From: Planctomycetota bacterium
GTDB taxonomy: Bacteria > Planctomycetota > Planctomycetia > Planctomycetales > Planctomycetaceae
NCBI GenBank assembly: GCA_018242525.1
Contig: JAFEBS010000010.1
Location: 124,001 to 188,000 of the forward strand
Direction: 5' to 3'
DNA: 64,000 bases
Position numbers and translations under genes: made by a program. This document shows positions 18,336 through 29,350 of the stretch, one piece after another (the first letter of the stretch is position 1; the number at the start of each line of letters is the position of its first letter). Under the pieces are notes generated by a model. It was not told the DNA's origin, searched no databases, and worked only from the letters and a program-made list of their open reading frames with translations.

Positions 18336-19622
18336 TTACCCAAACAGTTTCGTGATTGGAACACCCCCGTCCGTAATTGGCACCGGGCGCGAACCATCCA
18401 GCAATTCCATCCGTGGGTTGATTCCGAGTGCGGCGTGAATCGTGGCATGAAAATCGGGGATGCTGACCGGGTTTTCGACGGGAAGTTTGCAATTATCGTC
18501 TGTCGCCCCGTAGGCCCCCTGATGCTTGAGACCACCGCCCGCCAGGACGAGTGAAAAGCTGGTCCCCTGGTGTCCTCGTCCGCCTCCGCTGTCGAACGCC
18601 GCAGGACGCCCGAATTCGGTCGCCACGACGATCAATGTCTTGTCCAGCATTCGCTGATGTTCCAGGTCCTCAATCAATGCGGACAGGGCTGTATCCAGTT
18701 CCTGAATCAGGCCGTGAAGATGTAACTGCCCGGTGTTGTGACTGTCCCAGCCGGTCCCGTTGATGAAGTTCAGATTGTGCGAAACCTCAATGAACCGTGC
18801 TCCGGATTGAACCAGTCGCCGTGCGAGCAGACAGCGCTGGCCGAATTCACCGCCATAACGCTGACGCAGGGTACTGGATTCTTCCTCCAGTCGGAAGTTC
18901 CGCATGAATTCGGGCCCCGCCAGGCGCAAAGCATCGGCCTGAGCCGCCCGATAGTCGGCGGGTGATGACCCTTCCGGAAATCGGTTCTGCAATGGTTCCA
19001 ATAAGCGCGATCGAGCGGCTGCCCGGTCCGGTGGCACGTCTTCCGGACGCGTAAAGCCGGCGGGGCCGGAAGTGGTGTCCGTCAGATACACAAATCCACT
19101 TTTGGCGCCGAGGAAACCGGGGCCGCGGCTGACGTTGGGATACCCGATCAGCATGTATGCGGGGACGGACGGGTTCGCTGCACCTCGTTGATGGGCGATG
19201 ATGCTGCCGATGCTTGGATACACGACGTTGCCGCTGATCATCCGACCGGTATGCACCAGATTGGTTGCGAACGCGTGTTCATCAATCACGCGATGATTGA
19301 CCGTGCGGACAGCGGTCACCCGATCCATGACCCGGGCGGTCCGCGCCAGGTGCTCGGTGACTCGGACGCCCGGCACAGCCGTCTCGATCGACTTGTAATA
19401 GCTGCCCGGACGCGAGGGCTTGGATGTGGCATCGCCAAGCGGCTTGGGATCAAACGTATCGATCTGGGCCATGCCTCCGCCCAGCCAGACGAAGATGCAG
19501 TGCTCGGCTTTCCCCAGCGGGACGTGTGCCGAGTCGGCATGGGCCCACGGTACGGCCGACGCGGCTGCAGTGGCAGCGGTCAGTGTCAGAAAGTCACGAC
19601 GGTTCAGCTGTGGGTCTGTCAT
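18336..19622 (-). CDS. DUF1501 secreted protein with Tat signal
   Basis: 428 residues. The N-terminus N-R-R-D-F-L-T-L-T is a twin-arginine signal followed by an Ala-rich hydrophobic stretch, ending near H-A-D. The rest is a DUF1501 protein, a distant relative of the sulfatase/alkaline-phosphatase superfamily. Family signatures are [19 protein letters not shown] near 43-61, F-I-E-V-S-H-N, G-W-D-S-H, and A-T-E-F-G-R-P. It overlaps the upstream PSCyt1/DUF1549/DUF1553 gene by 4 bases, the standard planctomycete pair. The pair is thought to act outside the cytoplasmic membrane, but no substrate is known. Confidence 0.93.
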   Translation of the reverse strand: MTDPQLNRRDFLTLTAATAAASAVPWAHADSAHVPLGKAEHCIFVWLGGGMAQIDTFDPKPLGDATSKPSRPGSYYKSIETAVPGVRVTEHLARTARVMDRVTAVRTVNHRVIDEHAFATNLVHTGRMISGNVVYPSIGSIIAHQRGAANPSVPAYMLIGYPNVSRGPGFLGAKSGFVYLTDTTSGPAGFTRPEDVPPDRAAARSRLLEPLQNRFPEGSSPADYRAAQADALRLAGPEFMRNFRLEEESSTLRQRYGGEFGQRCLLARRLVQSGARFIEVSHNLNFINGTGWDSHNTGQLHLHGLIQELDTALSALIEDLEHQRMLDKTLIVVATEFGRPAAFDSGGGRGHQGTSFSLVLAGGGLKHQGAYGATDDNCKLPVENPVSIPDFHATIHAALGINPRMELLDGSRPVPITDGGVPITKLFG

Positions 19623-22546
19623 GGTCGGTAGAGCATCTCAGGGGAATTGATCAGGGCCCAGATGACATCTTCGCAGCGCTGTCGCCAGGCAGGACCGAGC
19701 CGAGGCGACGGGGGATCTCCGCGTTGCGCTTCCAATGCCACCTGTTGCTTGGCCGTATTGGATTCGGGCAATAGGTGATTTGTCCAGGTGACAAACTTCG
19801 GTACGACGTGTGCCGTCGTGGTCGGTTGTACGGTGCCGGGTTCCATGACTCGTGACTGAAATCCTGCAGTGAGATACACCGTATAACGCTGACGTTCCTC
19901 GGACGTTGGTGGTCGTGTGAGCAGCCGCAGAAACAAATCCTCCACCAGCGATTCGGGCGTCCTGGCGTCGATCGCCAGTTGCGTGAGCGGATGATCGCTG
20001 CTCAGGCGAGTGAGCCAGCCAGTCAGTACGCCATTCGCCAGGATCGCCGGCTGTAAGGCATTCGGGGCGGTATCGCGCGTCGATGTGGGATCCTGTCGCG
20101 CTCCTCGCCAGCCCAGAGCTTCCAGGACATCGGTCAGCGCCTGCAGTCGAGGCAGCGACAGGCTGGGGCGATCGCGTTCGTTCGACAGACTGGCCAGCAT
20201 CCAGGCACGGTGGGGTGTTCCGAGATGGATCGAATTGGCCGTATCGCGGCGGCCGTTCAGATCCAGGCACAGCGGTTCCACGCGCAACGGTTTACCAGTG
20301 GCGGCAATCAACGAGTCCACGACCTGTTCGGCCAGCAATCGACGGGGTTCCGGGGCGGCGTAGAGCGGATCAACCGTCCGCAGGTTCACGTCGACAGCCC
20401 GCTGATAAGCCGCGGAATTGAGGATGAGCCGGGCCAGTGGTTTGATCTGGTAGCCGCCTCGGACGAATTCTCGACCGAGCCAGCGCAGCAGTTCCGGATG
20501 TGTCGGCGTCCCCTTTTCCCAATTGTCGAGCGGTTCGACAATTCCGCGTCCCATGAAGCGGGCCCAGACCCGATTGGCGACGACCTGGGCGAAGCGTTCA
20601 TTTTGGGGTACGGTCAGCAGCGCCGCCAGCCGGTCACGCGGTTGTTCCAGGTCGTGGGCCAATTCCACATCGGCAAACTGAGGGAACGGCCAGTCGCCCT
20701 CGACTTTGCTTCCCGGTTTGAGCGTCACTTGAATCAGCGCCTGGCGACCGCCCGCGTGCAGCTTGTCCGCATCGACACTGCTCGTTTTCGGAACGACCAG
20801 GGAAGCAGCCGCGAGCATGGCGCCAAATTGAAACAGCTGTTCCTGTTTCGCCGAGCCAGTCGGCGAATCGTGACAGCGAGCACACTTCATCTCGACACCA
20901 AGGAACGCCGCGCTCAGAATCGTTCCTTTCGCGGCAAACGGCGAATCGTTCTGTGACGCCAGGCCAAATCCCGCAGGACCGCCTGCGGCGGCGTCACCGC
21001 GCTGCTGGATCAGTTGAGTGACCATCCGATCCACGGGCAGATCATCCAACAGCGATTCATACAGCCACCAGCGAAACGGGCCGGTATTGTTAAGAGTCGG
21101 ATTGAGAATGTTGGGATTCTCGGCCAGTAGATCCTGCCACAGCGGCATCCAGTGATCGGCCCAGCGGGGATCATCCAGCAGGCGGTCAATCCACAGTGCG
21201 TGCTTGTCAGGGGACGGGTCCGCAGCAAAAGTGCGCGCCTCGTCAGCAGTGGGCGGCATACCGACCGTATCCAGCATCACTCGGCGCAGGAAGGTGAGGT
21301 CGTCACAGGGCGCAGTAAACTCGGAACGGACCAGCGGCAACTCCGGCCAGACGGCCCCCTGCTGGATCCAGCGTGAAAGCAGCGCGGTCTCGTCCTTCGT
21401 CAGACGCGTCCCTTTCGGAGGCATGACAGTTTCGTCGTCGGTGCTGGAAATTCGCTGAATCAGTTCACTGTTCGCAGCGTCTCCAGAAACCACGGCCGGG
21501 CCGCTGTCTCCCCCTTTGTGCAAGGCACTGCGCGAGTCCAGCCGGAGACCGGCCTTGGCACCAGGACCACTGTGACATTCCGTGCAGCGGCTTTCCAGCA
21601 GCGGTTTGATATCCCGAAAATAGTCCACGATGGCGAGATCGTCAGTGCGATCCTTGGAATACTCGGATCGCACAGCCACGAACTTCGCCGCCAGGAATCG
21701 GTCGATGGGATTCGACGATTCCAAACTTGCGATCGGTGCCGGGATCGGTTCTTCCCGGGTCGTCTTCAGCCAGTTTATGGCCGCGTCATGTCGCTGGTTC
21801 CAGTACGAATCATGACGGGCGCGAAGTTCCTTGCGAATGGCCGTGCTCCGCTCCGTCAGCATCCTGGAAACATGGCTCTTGTACCGCTTCCACGCCGCAT
21901 CCGTGTAGGGAATCATTGAGCCGTCTGCCGTTAACAGGTGCCAGTCGGTAGTCCCGGCGAGCGAGATCGCCACGACCGTTTCCCCCAATTCGACGCGACG
22001 CCCCTTGGCCCCTTCGCGCCCGCCGACAAACAATTCCAGCTTTAGGGGAGTGGCCGTGCCGTGCGATTGCCAGTCGGCGATTCGTTCGTATTCACCACCT
22101 GGGGCAAAGCGATAACCGACACCCAGGTCCAATGCTTCCAGGTGTTCGGAGTCCGGTTGCGATCCGTCGCCGCCGTTTTTCGGAGGAAACGGAGTCTCGA
22201 CGATCAGCTGATCATCAAGTGTCAACCGCGCCGCGCTGCGTGACCGCAGCAGCAGACGATGTTTTCCCTCGGGCACAGTCACGGTGGCCGTCATCCGCAG
22301 CAGCGAGGGACTCGGTCGAGCCCCGCGAATTCCGTCATCCACGTATTTTGGGGGCAATTCGTCCAGCGCGACCGCGGGCAACGTAAAGGACTCGACCGGT
22401 TGCGGCGTGATCTTGGGCCATTCGTCCTTGTCGTCCAGTCCCTGTTCGCAGATCTCGACATGGACTGTTCGTGCCGGTTCGGATGCGATCGCGCTCGACG
22501 CCGCGAGGGTCAGAATCAGCAGCAATTGAAAGCCAGGGTGTGTCAT
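19619..22546 (-). CDS. PSCyt1 / DUF1549 / DUF1553 (PSD1) secreted cytochrome-like protein
   Basis: 975 residues from the ATG at 22546, which begins a clean signal peptide (residues 1-22). Order of domains: a beta-rich PA14-like region (about 30-200), a planctomycete-type cytochrome c domain with C-T-E-C-H at 321-325 and the M-P-P-K-G region at 375-379, DUF1549 (about 410-600) with a second haem-like motif C-A-R-C-H at 555-559, and DUF1553 to the end. The frame is open back to 22828, but that part is basic, has no signal-like sequence and runs into the divergent promoter region, so it is rejected. The 4-base overlap with the DUF1501 gene marks one operon. A periplasmic redox role is inferred. 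Confidence 0.92.
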   Translation of the reverse strand: MTHPGFQLLLILTLAASSAIASEPARTVHVEICEQGLDDKDEWPKITPQPVESFTLPAVALDELPPKYVDDGIRGARPSPSLLRMTATVTVPEGKHRLLLRSRSAARLTLDDQLIVETPFPPKNGGDGSQPDSEHLEALDLGVGYRFAPGGEYERIADWQSHGTATPLKLELFVGGREGAKGRRVELGETVVAISLAGTTDWHLLTADGSMIPYTDAAWKRYKSHVSRMLTERSTAIRKELRARHDSYWNQRHDAAINWLKTTREEPIPAPIASLESSNPIDRFLAAKFVAVRSEYSKDRTDDLAIVDYFRDIKPLLESRCTECHSGPGAKAGLRLDSRSALHKGGDSGPAVVSGDAANSELIQRISSTDDETVMPPKGTRLTKDETALLSRWIQQGAVWPELPLVRSEFTAPCDDLTFLRRVMLDTVGMPPTADEARTFAADPSPDKHALWIDRLLDDPRWADHWMPLWQDLLAENPNILNPTLNNTGPFRWWLYESLLDDLPVDRMVTQLIQQRGDAAAGGPAGFGLASQNDSPFAAKGTILSAAFLGVEMKCARCHDSPTGSAKQEQLFQFGAMLAAASLVVPKTSSVDADKLHAGGRQALIQVTLKPGSKVEGDWPFPQFADVELAHDLEQPRDRLAALLTVPQNERFAQVVANRVWARFMGRGIVEPLDNWEKGTPTHPELLRWLGREFVRGGYQIKPLARLILNSAAYQRAVDVNLRTVDPLYAAPEPRRLLAEQVVDSLIAATGKPLRVEPLCLDLNGRRDTANSIHLGTPHRAWMLASLSNERDRPSLSLPRLQALTDVLEALGWRGARQDPTSTRDTAPNALQPAILANGVLTGWLTRLSSDHPLTQLAIDARTPESLVEDLFLRLLTRPPTSEERQRYTVYLTAGFQSRVMEPGTVQPTTTAHVVPKFVTWTNHLLPESNTAKQQVALEAQRGDPPSPRLGPAWRQRCEDVIWALINSPEMLYRP

Positions 22547-22779
22547 ACGGGTGGGGTCGACAGCGAGGCGTGAGTTTTTCGGCGAGCTCCGTCGAAACGG
22601 ATCTCGGGATCCTTGCGGTAAACTATGATTGTCGCAATTGCGGCCGTTCGACTGCAACCGCAATGCCGGATGAATTTCAGAGATTCGGCAGATGCAGTCG
22701 GTCCGCAACGGCATTGGCAGACGGGAGGAGTCTGGTAGAATCACGTCGACACTATTTCCGCAATCGAGGATCGCCCGCC

Positions 22780-25152
22780 ATGAATCGTTTGATTGTCGCC
22801 TTCGCCGTGGCGTTCTTCTGTCCCGCATACCTGCAAGCCCAACACGTGCTGCTGGAAGCTGAGCAGTTTGCCAGGCTGGGGGGCTGGGACCTCGATCAGC
22901 AGTCGATGGACCAGATGGGCTCGCCCTATTTGCTCGCCCATGGCCTGGGGGTACCGGTCAAGGATGCGGTGACGACGGTCGTGTTTCCAAAGCCGGGAAC
23001 GTATCGAGTCTGGGTGCGAACCCGCGACTGGGTCGCTCCGTGGAAAGTCCCTGGAGCACCTGGGAAATTCCAGGTGCTGGTGAATGGCCAACCGCTCCGC
23101 CAGACGTTCGGCACCCGGGGAGCAGACTGGCACTGGCAGGATGGTGGAACGGTCGAGGTCGCTGAAGAAGCAACCGTGACATTGCACGACCTGACCGGAT
23201 TCGAGGGACGTTGTGATGCGATCGTCTTTTCACTCGATGACAAATTCGTCCCTCCGAACGACGACAAGGAACTACCGGCGTGGCGTCGCCAGCAACTCGG
23301 TCTGCAGGGCCCGCCTGAAGATGGGGGGAGTTTTGACCTGGTCGTTGTCGGCGGCGGTGTTGCGGGGACTGCGGCGGCCGTTTCCGCCGCTCGAAACGGT
23401 TTGACGGTGGCCCTGATCCAGGACCGCCCGGTGCTGGGCGGCAACGCCAGCAGCGAAGTTCGCGTCTGGCCGGAAGGTCACACCCGTCAGAAGCCGTTTC
23501 CGCACATTGGTGAAATCGTCGAAGAGATCTGTCCGCCCAAACGGGCGGGAACCGGCAACGCCAAGGGGGCGGATGTCTATGACGACGACCGCAAACTGCG
23601 GGTCGCCAAGGCGGAATCGCGAATCACGCTGATGCTGGAACATCGTGTCAATGCGGTCGAAGCAGTGGAACGACAGATCAAGTCGGTCACGGCGCAGAAC
23701 ACGCGCAGCGCCAAACGATTCAAAGTCACGGGAAAACTGTTTGCAGACTGCACGGGAGACGGCACTGTCGGCTACCTGGCGGGAGCCGACTACGAGATCT
23801 CACACGAAGGAAACATGGGGGCGAGCAACCTGTGGAATGTGCTCGATCAGGCCAATAAGAAGCAGGTTCTGGAATGCGAGTGCAAGGACAAGGACGCCTT
23901 GACGGTGCAGGCCGAGGCTGGCAAAGTCGCTGCACCGTTCCCGCGCCTGGAATGGGCGTTGGACTTGAGTCAGAAACCGTTTCCAGGCCGGGCGAAATTC
24001 AAGGGGCAGTGGACCGACTCGGCCCTCAGCAACCTGGGGGGCTGGTTCTGGGAAAGCGGTTTCGACAAGGACCCCATCAACGACATCGAACGAATACGCG
24101 ATCTGAACATGCGAGCGATGTATGGAGCGTGGGATACACTGAAAAACGTCGACGCCCAGTTTCCCAACCACCGCCTGGGATGGAGTGCCTTCATCGCGGG
24201 GAAACGGGAGTCACGTCGGCTGATGGGAGATGTCGTGCTGCGAGCCGACGATTTCCGCAACGGCACCACGTTCCCCGATCCCGCATTCCCGAACACCTGG
24301 CACATTGACATTCACGTCCCTCACCCCGACTTCAAAGCGGGGCTGAAGGGCGAAGAATTCATCGCGGTTGCCACGACCGGCAAGGAGTATTCCTACAAGG
24401 GACCCTACTGGGCTCCGTACCGTTGTCTTTACAGCCGCAACATTAACAACCTGTTCATGGCGGGCCGCGACATCAGCGTCGAGCGAGAAGCGATTGGCCC
24501 GATTCGGGTGATGCGAACCTGCGGGATGATGGGCGAAATCGTCGGCAAGGCTGCCTGGATCTGCCTGCACCACGAGACATCGCCACGTGGCGTCTATGAG
24601 CATCACCTGGACGTGCTGAAACAACTGATGAACGAACCCGGAGCGAAGCGGCGCGAGACTCTCGACGGACCGCTGGCTCTCCCCGCCGGATATGTCGCCC
24701 CGGCACGCGAAATGGCCGGACTCGACCCTGCCAAACTGGAAGGAATCGTCATCGACGATGAATCCGCAGAACTGAAAGGGGGTTGGAGTTCCAATGGCAG
24801 CTTGACGGGCTTCGTCGGCGAGAACTATCACTATTCCAGCGACCCGCAGGCGACCGCGCGCTTCCCGTTTTCCGTCACTCGTGCGGGTGTATACGATGTC
24901 CGCGTTGCCTGGCAACCACATGCGAATCGGGCCCGGTCGGCCGTCGTCACGGTCCATAGCGCCGACGGAGACAAGTCAGTCGCGCTCGACCAAACCAAAC
25001 CCCCGGAAGGTGAGCATGGATTTCAGTCGATCGGCGCGTTCCGGTTTGATGAAACCAAGAACTTTTCGGTCGTCTTCCGCGTGGCGGGATCCAATGGGAT
25101 CGTTCACATCGACGCGGTGCAACTGGTCCCGGTGAAGTCCGGGTCGAAGTAG
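22780..25152 (+). CDS. Secreted FAD-dependent oxidoreductase with C-terminal golvesin-like domain
   Basis: 790 residues starting at the ATG at 22780, where a signal peptide (1-21, ending near LQAQ) begins; upstream in-frame codons lack one. Residues about 22-155 form a beta-sandwich resembling carbohydrate-binding modules. The FAD domain follows with V-V-G-G-G-V-A-G-T at 189-197 and V-L-G-G-N-A-S-S-E-V-R downstream (FAD_oxidored type). Residues about 655-785 match the golvesin C-terminal-like domain (the V-I-D-D near its start and H-I-D-A-V-Q-L at its end), often annotated as xanthan-lyase-like. The gene is divergent from the DUF1501 operon, sharing a 233-base upstream region. The substrate is likely a polysaccharide or its product, by inference. 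Confidence 0.88.
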   Translation: MNRLIVAFAVAFFCPAYLQAQHVLLEAEQFARLGGWDLDQQSMDQMGSPYLLAHGLGVPVKDAVTTVVFPKPGTYRVWVRTRDWVAPWKVPGAPGKFQVLVNGQPLRQTFGTRGADWHWQDGGTVEVAEEATVTLHDLTGFEGRCDAIVFSLDDKFVPPNDDKELPAWRRQQLGLQGPPEDGGSFDLVVVGGGVAGTAAAVSAARNGLTVALIQDRPVLGGNASSEVRVWPEGHTRQKPFPHIGEIVEEICPPKRAGTGNAKGADVYDDDRKLRVAKAESRITLMLEHRVNAVEAVERQIKSVTAQNTRSAKRFKVTGKLFADCTGDGTVGYLAGADYEISHEGNMGASNLWNVLDQANKKQVLECECKDKDALTVQAEAGKVAAPFPRLEWALDLSQKPFPGRAKFKGQWTDSALSNLGGWFWESGFDKDPINDIERIRDLNMRAMYGAWDTLKNVDAQFPNHRLGWSAFIAGKRESRRLMGDVVLRADDFRNGTTFPDPAFPNTWHIDIHVPHPDFKAGLKGEEFIAVATTGKEYSYKGPYWAPYRCLYSRNINNLFMAGRDISVEREAIGPIRVMRTCGMMGEIVGKAAWICLHHETSPRGVYEHHLDVLKQLMNEPGAKRRETLDGPLALPAGYVAPAREMAGLDPAKLEGIVIDDESAELKGGWSSNGSLTGFVGENYHYSSDPQATARFPFSVTRAGVYDVRVAWQPHANRARSAVVTVHSADGDKSVALDQTKPPEGEHGFQSIGAFRFDETKNFSVVFRVAGSNGIVHIDAVQLVPVKSGSK

Positions 25153-25285
25153 GTGCAGGGCCATCGCCATTATTCAAATGGGGATTCCACGGTCTTACCG
25201 TCTTCGGGAAGGCCTTGCGCCTGCCCCGAGACAATCCTGATGGCGTGGTCGCTGTCAGGCCCGGCACGTCAGGATCTCGACGACA

Positions 25286-27823
25286 TTATTTTCGATGCAA
25301 TCTCGGGTAACACCACATCGAATGGTCTGCAGCAGTGTTGACTTGGCTGTCGACGACCTTCAATTCGATGGAATCTGTACCGGCAGGCAACCTGACGTCG
25401 ATTGGGAAGATCCCCGCAGCGGACTTCTCGTAAAGCTGCTTTCCGTCCGCCCAAACTTGAAATCCTGCCCGATGGGTAACGACGTTGTAGGCCACCGCCG
25501 TGAATCGGGTCATTCCCGGCGGGACTGTGTATGTGACCATTGACGGAGCGTGTGCGTACAGGAATTCATCACACGGTACTGCGTCCCGGAAATGGGTCGG
25601 TGCCGAACTCAGTTCGTTGATCGGTTTATTCTGAGAAACGGTACCGGTGCCAACGGTCCCGGATGCCACTGCAAATCGAAGTGGCCCAGGCTTGGAATCC
25701 AGCATTTTGTCAGCAATCTTGTCGGCAGACATGGTGTGGTAACGGGGAAAGCACCAATAGGAATGGTCATATTGCGATGACCCTGCCGGATCCATGACAA
25801 GTTCCAGCGTGGACGCCCGCGCTGGCAGATCGAGCTTGATGGTTTCAATGGCCGTTTTTCCTGACCGGTAAATCTCCTTGCCATCCACGATCACGACATA
25901 GATTGATGTACGGCTGGCTTCATTGAAGCCAATGACAGAAAAGCTCTTCGCACCCCTGGGAATCGGGCAAATCAGGCGCGACGGTGCATGTACACCATAG
26001 TAGTCCGGGCAGGGCTTGAAGTCGGCCGTGACCAGCGGCCACCGGTATTCCGTTTCACCGGGGGAGAGATCCAGCGGGAGTTGGTTGACCAGGAACTTGA
26101 ACGAGCCCACCGATGCCGCCGTTGGCTTTTCGCCAACCAGACGCACAATACCCCGCTTCAGATCCTGTTCGCGATCCGCTTCCGTAATTGCGTCGCGGTA
26201 GACGGTGCCGGATGACATCCGGATGCGAACCGTATGAAATGTCACCTGGCCCATCTGAGATAACAGCCAGAGATGTCGTGTCAACGAGACCGGTTGATCA
26301 GCTTCGATAAACGTGAGCGAACTACTCAAGCCCTCCCATTTCACGTAATCGCGAATTCCATCGAATTCGACGTTAAATGTAGCCCGCGTGCCGTCATTCG
26401 TGACACGAAGCAGAATTCGATGTTTCTCGGCGTTGGTGACAGGTGAGGGCCGGCGAGAGGTCGAGTTTTCGAAGTACCACTTTCCGTCAATCATCGCGAC
26501 TCCGCCCAGCTTGCCACCATTGGACCCAATTCCCAACTGCAGGCAATGGATTCCCACGGGGAAGTTGACCCCCACCGCATCTGAACCACTGTGTCGCGTG
26601 AATTCCACGTCCAGTTCATAATCGCCGTCAATGATTGCCGGCAACGGATACCGATTGCAGTATTGAGACTTCAAAGTGATCCCGCTGGGCCCCTTCGTCT
26701 CAAGATTCTGATCCCAGTCGATCCCCCGCGCTTTCCATTCGACCCCATCGGTCCAAGCCAGAAGATCGACCCACTCTCCGGGCTTCGTCAGGGATCCGAC
26801 CGATGGCTGATCCTGCTGACTGTCGGACTTGATCGCCAATGGCTGCAGTTCCCCAATCTCATCCAACCGCTTGGAGATGAGTTGCTTCTTCAAAGCAGAC
26901 TGCAGTTGTGATTGACATTTCTCATACCAATCTTTGGTATGCAGCAGGACGGCGGTCCGAGAATCACCGACTTCCTTTTGAGCGACGTCCCACCAGGCAT
27001 CACCGATATTGGACTGCAGCATTCCATCCGTGGGATCAGCCTGTTCCAGGATCGCGGCAGCCTTCCAACGGGCGTCGCTGCCTTTTGCGAGATACGGTAT
27101 CGCGACATCCCAGTCGGCCAGATAAACCGCGTGCCAACGACCGGTCGTCAAGTTGGCGGCAGGATCTTCGGCGTCCGCCTTCAGTTTGGCTGCTGCCGAT
27201 TGAAACGACTTCCAGTCCTTTTCCCGCGCCGCGACTCCCCGTCGCATTTCGACAAGCAGCGGTTTCAGTCCGGCGGTTCCCGGGACTCGTCGAATCGCTG
27301 CATCCGCGGCACTCAATAACGTGTTCGCGTCGTCGTAATGATTTTCAAAGGCGGCCGTCCTGGCCACGGACGCAGTTTCCTCGATCACCGGTTTCAATTG
27401 AACTCCGGATTTGCTCGAAGCCAGGAATTCAATCAACAATCGCGATTTCACCTGCAGTTCGTTGACGAGATACGTTTCTGTCAGTGATTTGACAGTCTCC
27501 ACGTATTCAGCACCATCACCGGTATCCCTGGCCAGCGAAAGAATGGTCGTCAAGACGACATACCGCTCATCGCCGCCAAGACTGTCATTTTCATTCGACT
27601 CCTTCAGCGTCTTCAACGTTGCGTGCTTCTTTGCGGCACTATCGGAACGCCCCAGGTCATAGGTTTCCTGCAGCAGCTTCACGATTTCCTGCTGCTTTTC
27701 AATGGAGGGAACAGGCAACCGCGATTGCGCAATCCCGGCTGCAACGTTGGCCGCAATGATCCAAATCGCGAAACTCCATCGAATCATCCACCGGCAGACA
27801 ACAGCCCTCATCTGTGTATTCAT
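25286..27823 (-). CDS. Large secreted protein with two tandem NPCBM/NEW2-like domains
   Basis: 845 residues. The ATG at 27823 is preceded by AAGGA at 8-9 bases; it begins a hydrophobic leader (about 8-35). The first 330 residues are helical (W, A and K rich, TPR-like); a middle beta region (about 370-560) contains a laminin-G-like or glucanase-like part. The last 200 residues hold two related NPCBM-like modules: H-A-P-S-R-L-I near 650 and H-A-P-S-M-V-T near 760, each followed by F-x-V/A-x-G/A-x-N, V-x-x-D-G-K-x-x-Y and ending D-H-S-x-W-C-x-P-R. Carbohydrate binding at the cell surface is the probable role. It lies 44 bases after hemB on the same strand. Confidence 0.8.
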   Translation of the reverse strand: MNTQMRAVVCRWMIRWSFAIWIIAANVAAGIAQSRLPVPSIEKQQEIVKLLQETYDLGRSDSAAKKHATLKTLKESNENDSLGGDERYVVLTTILSLARDTGDGAEYVETVKSLTETYLVNELQVKSRLLIEFLASSKSGVQLKPVIEETASVARTAAFENHYDDANTLLSAADAAIRRVPGTAGLKPLLVEMRRGVAAREKDWKSFQSAAAKLKADAEDPAANLTTGRWHAVYLADWDVAIPYLAKGSDARWKAAAILEQADPTDGMLQSNIGDAWWDVAQKEVGDSRTAVLLHTKDWYEKCQSQLQSALKKQLISKRLDEIGELQPLAIKSDSQQDQPSVGSLTKPGEWVDLLAWTDGVEWKARGIDWDQNLETKGPSGITLKSQYCNRYPLPAIIDGDYELDVEFTRHSGSDAVGVNFPVGIHCLQLGIGSNGGKLGGVAMIDGKWYFENSTSRRPSPVTNAEKHRILLRVTNDGTRATFNVEFDGIRDYVKWEGLSSSLTFIEADQPVSLTRHLWLLSQMGQVTFHTVRIRMSSGTVYRDAITEADREQDLKRGIVRLVGEKPTAASVGSFKFLVNQLPLDLSPGETEYRWPLVTADFKPCPDYYGVHAPSRLICPIPRGAKSFSVIGFNEASRTSIYVVIVDGKEIYRSGKTAIETIKLDLPARASTLELVMDPAGSSQYDHSYWCFPRYHTMSADKIADKMLDSKPGPLRFAVASGTVGTGTVSQNKPINELSSAPTHFRDAVPCDEFLYAHAPSMVTYTVPPGMTRFTAVAYNVVTHRAGFQVWADGKQLYEKSAAGIFPIDVRLPAGTDSIELKVVDSQVNTAADHSMWCYPRLHRK

Positions 27824-27867
27824 CGATATTTCCTTCTTGCGGTTGGTTCTGCCGGAGGAAGTTCCGT

Positions 27868-28932
<1,065 letters not shown>

Positions 28933-28991
28933 TCACTTCTTAGATCTTCTACACACAGGGGGCCGGACATGCCACCCTGAGCTTGCTGAGG

Positions 28992-29018
28992 TTGAGTTCT
29001 CAAGGCTATCCTTACAAT
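28992..29018 (+). promoter_or_regulatory. Possible promoter with palindrome upstream of the FmdB-like gene
   Basis: TTGAGT at 28992 and TACAAT at 29013-29018 resemble -35 and -10 boxes, but the spacer is only 15 bases. The first box overlaps a perfect palindrome TTGAGTTCTCAA (28992-29003), which could be an operator. The position in the hemB/FmdB-like divergent gap, about 35 bases before the start codon, fits. Weak evidence overall. Confidence 0.3.
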
Positions 29019-29050
29019 TGTCATCTTTGATGAACACAGGAGAAAGACCC

Positions 29051-29302
29051 ATGCCAACGTACGACTACCACTGCGAACAGAATTCACAAACTGTGACCGT
29101 GCAGCACAGTATGAAAGAAAAACTCCAGACGTGGGGCGAATTGTGCCAGCGGGCCGGAATCGAGCCTGGTAAAACCCCTGCCACTGCCACGGTTGAGCGA
29201 GTGATCAGCGGCGGGATCGCCCTGCCCATCGCCACGCAGGCACCCGCTCTGCCGATGGCAGGTTGCTGCGGGAGCCCCAGCAGTTGCGGGCACAGCCATT
29301 GA
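29051..29302 (+). CDS. Small FmdB-like zinc-ribbon protein, degenerate
   Basis: 83 residues from the ATG at 29051, preceded by AGGAG at about 8-10 bases. The N-terminus M-P-T-Y-D-Y-H-C-E matches FmdB/zinc-ribbon proteins, but the usual C-x2-C after it is absent: C8 has no partner two residues later, and the next cysteine, in E-L-C-Q, is about 24 residues on. The C-terminus ends in C-C-G-S-P-S-S-C-G-H-S-H, which may bind a metal. Similar small proteins of unknown function occur in planctomycetes. It stands 48 bases before the EboA-like gene on the same strand and may share its transcript. Confidence 0.75.
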   Translation: MPTYDYHCEQNSQTVTVQHSMKEKLQTWGELCQRAGIEPGKTPATATVERVISGGIALPIATQAPALPMAGCCGSPSSCGHSH

Positions 29303-29350
29303 TTCTCCGCAACTCATGATTTAGCCATCTTTTGCGTCAGGAGTATTCGA

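Noticed and set aside
22471..22780. 103-codon N-terminal extension of the FAD oxidoreductase
   Set aside because: It has no signal peptide, is Arg/Ser-rich and overlaps the region upstream of the divergent gene; the ATG at 22780 starts a clean signal peptide.
22547..22828. 94-codon N-terminal extension of the PSCyt1/DUF1553 gene
   Set aside because: It is basic and Arg-rich and blocks the signal peptide that begins at the ATG at 22546.
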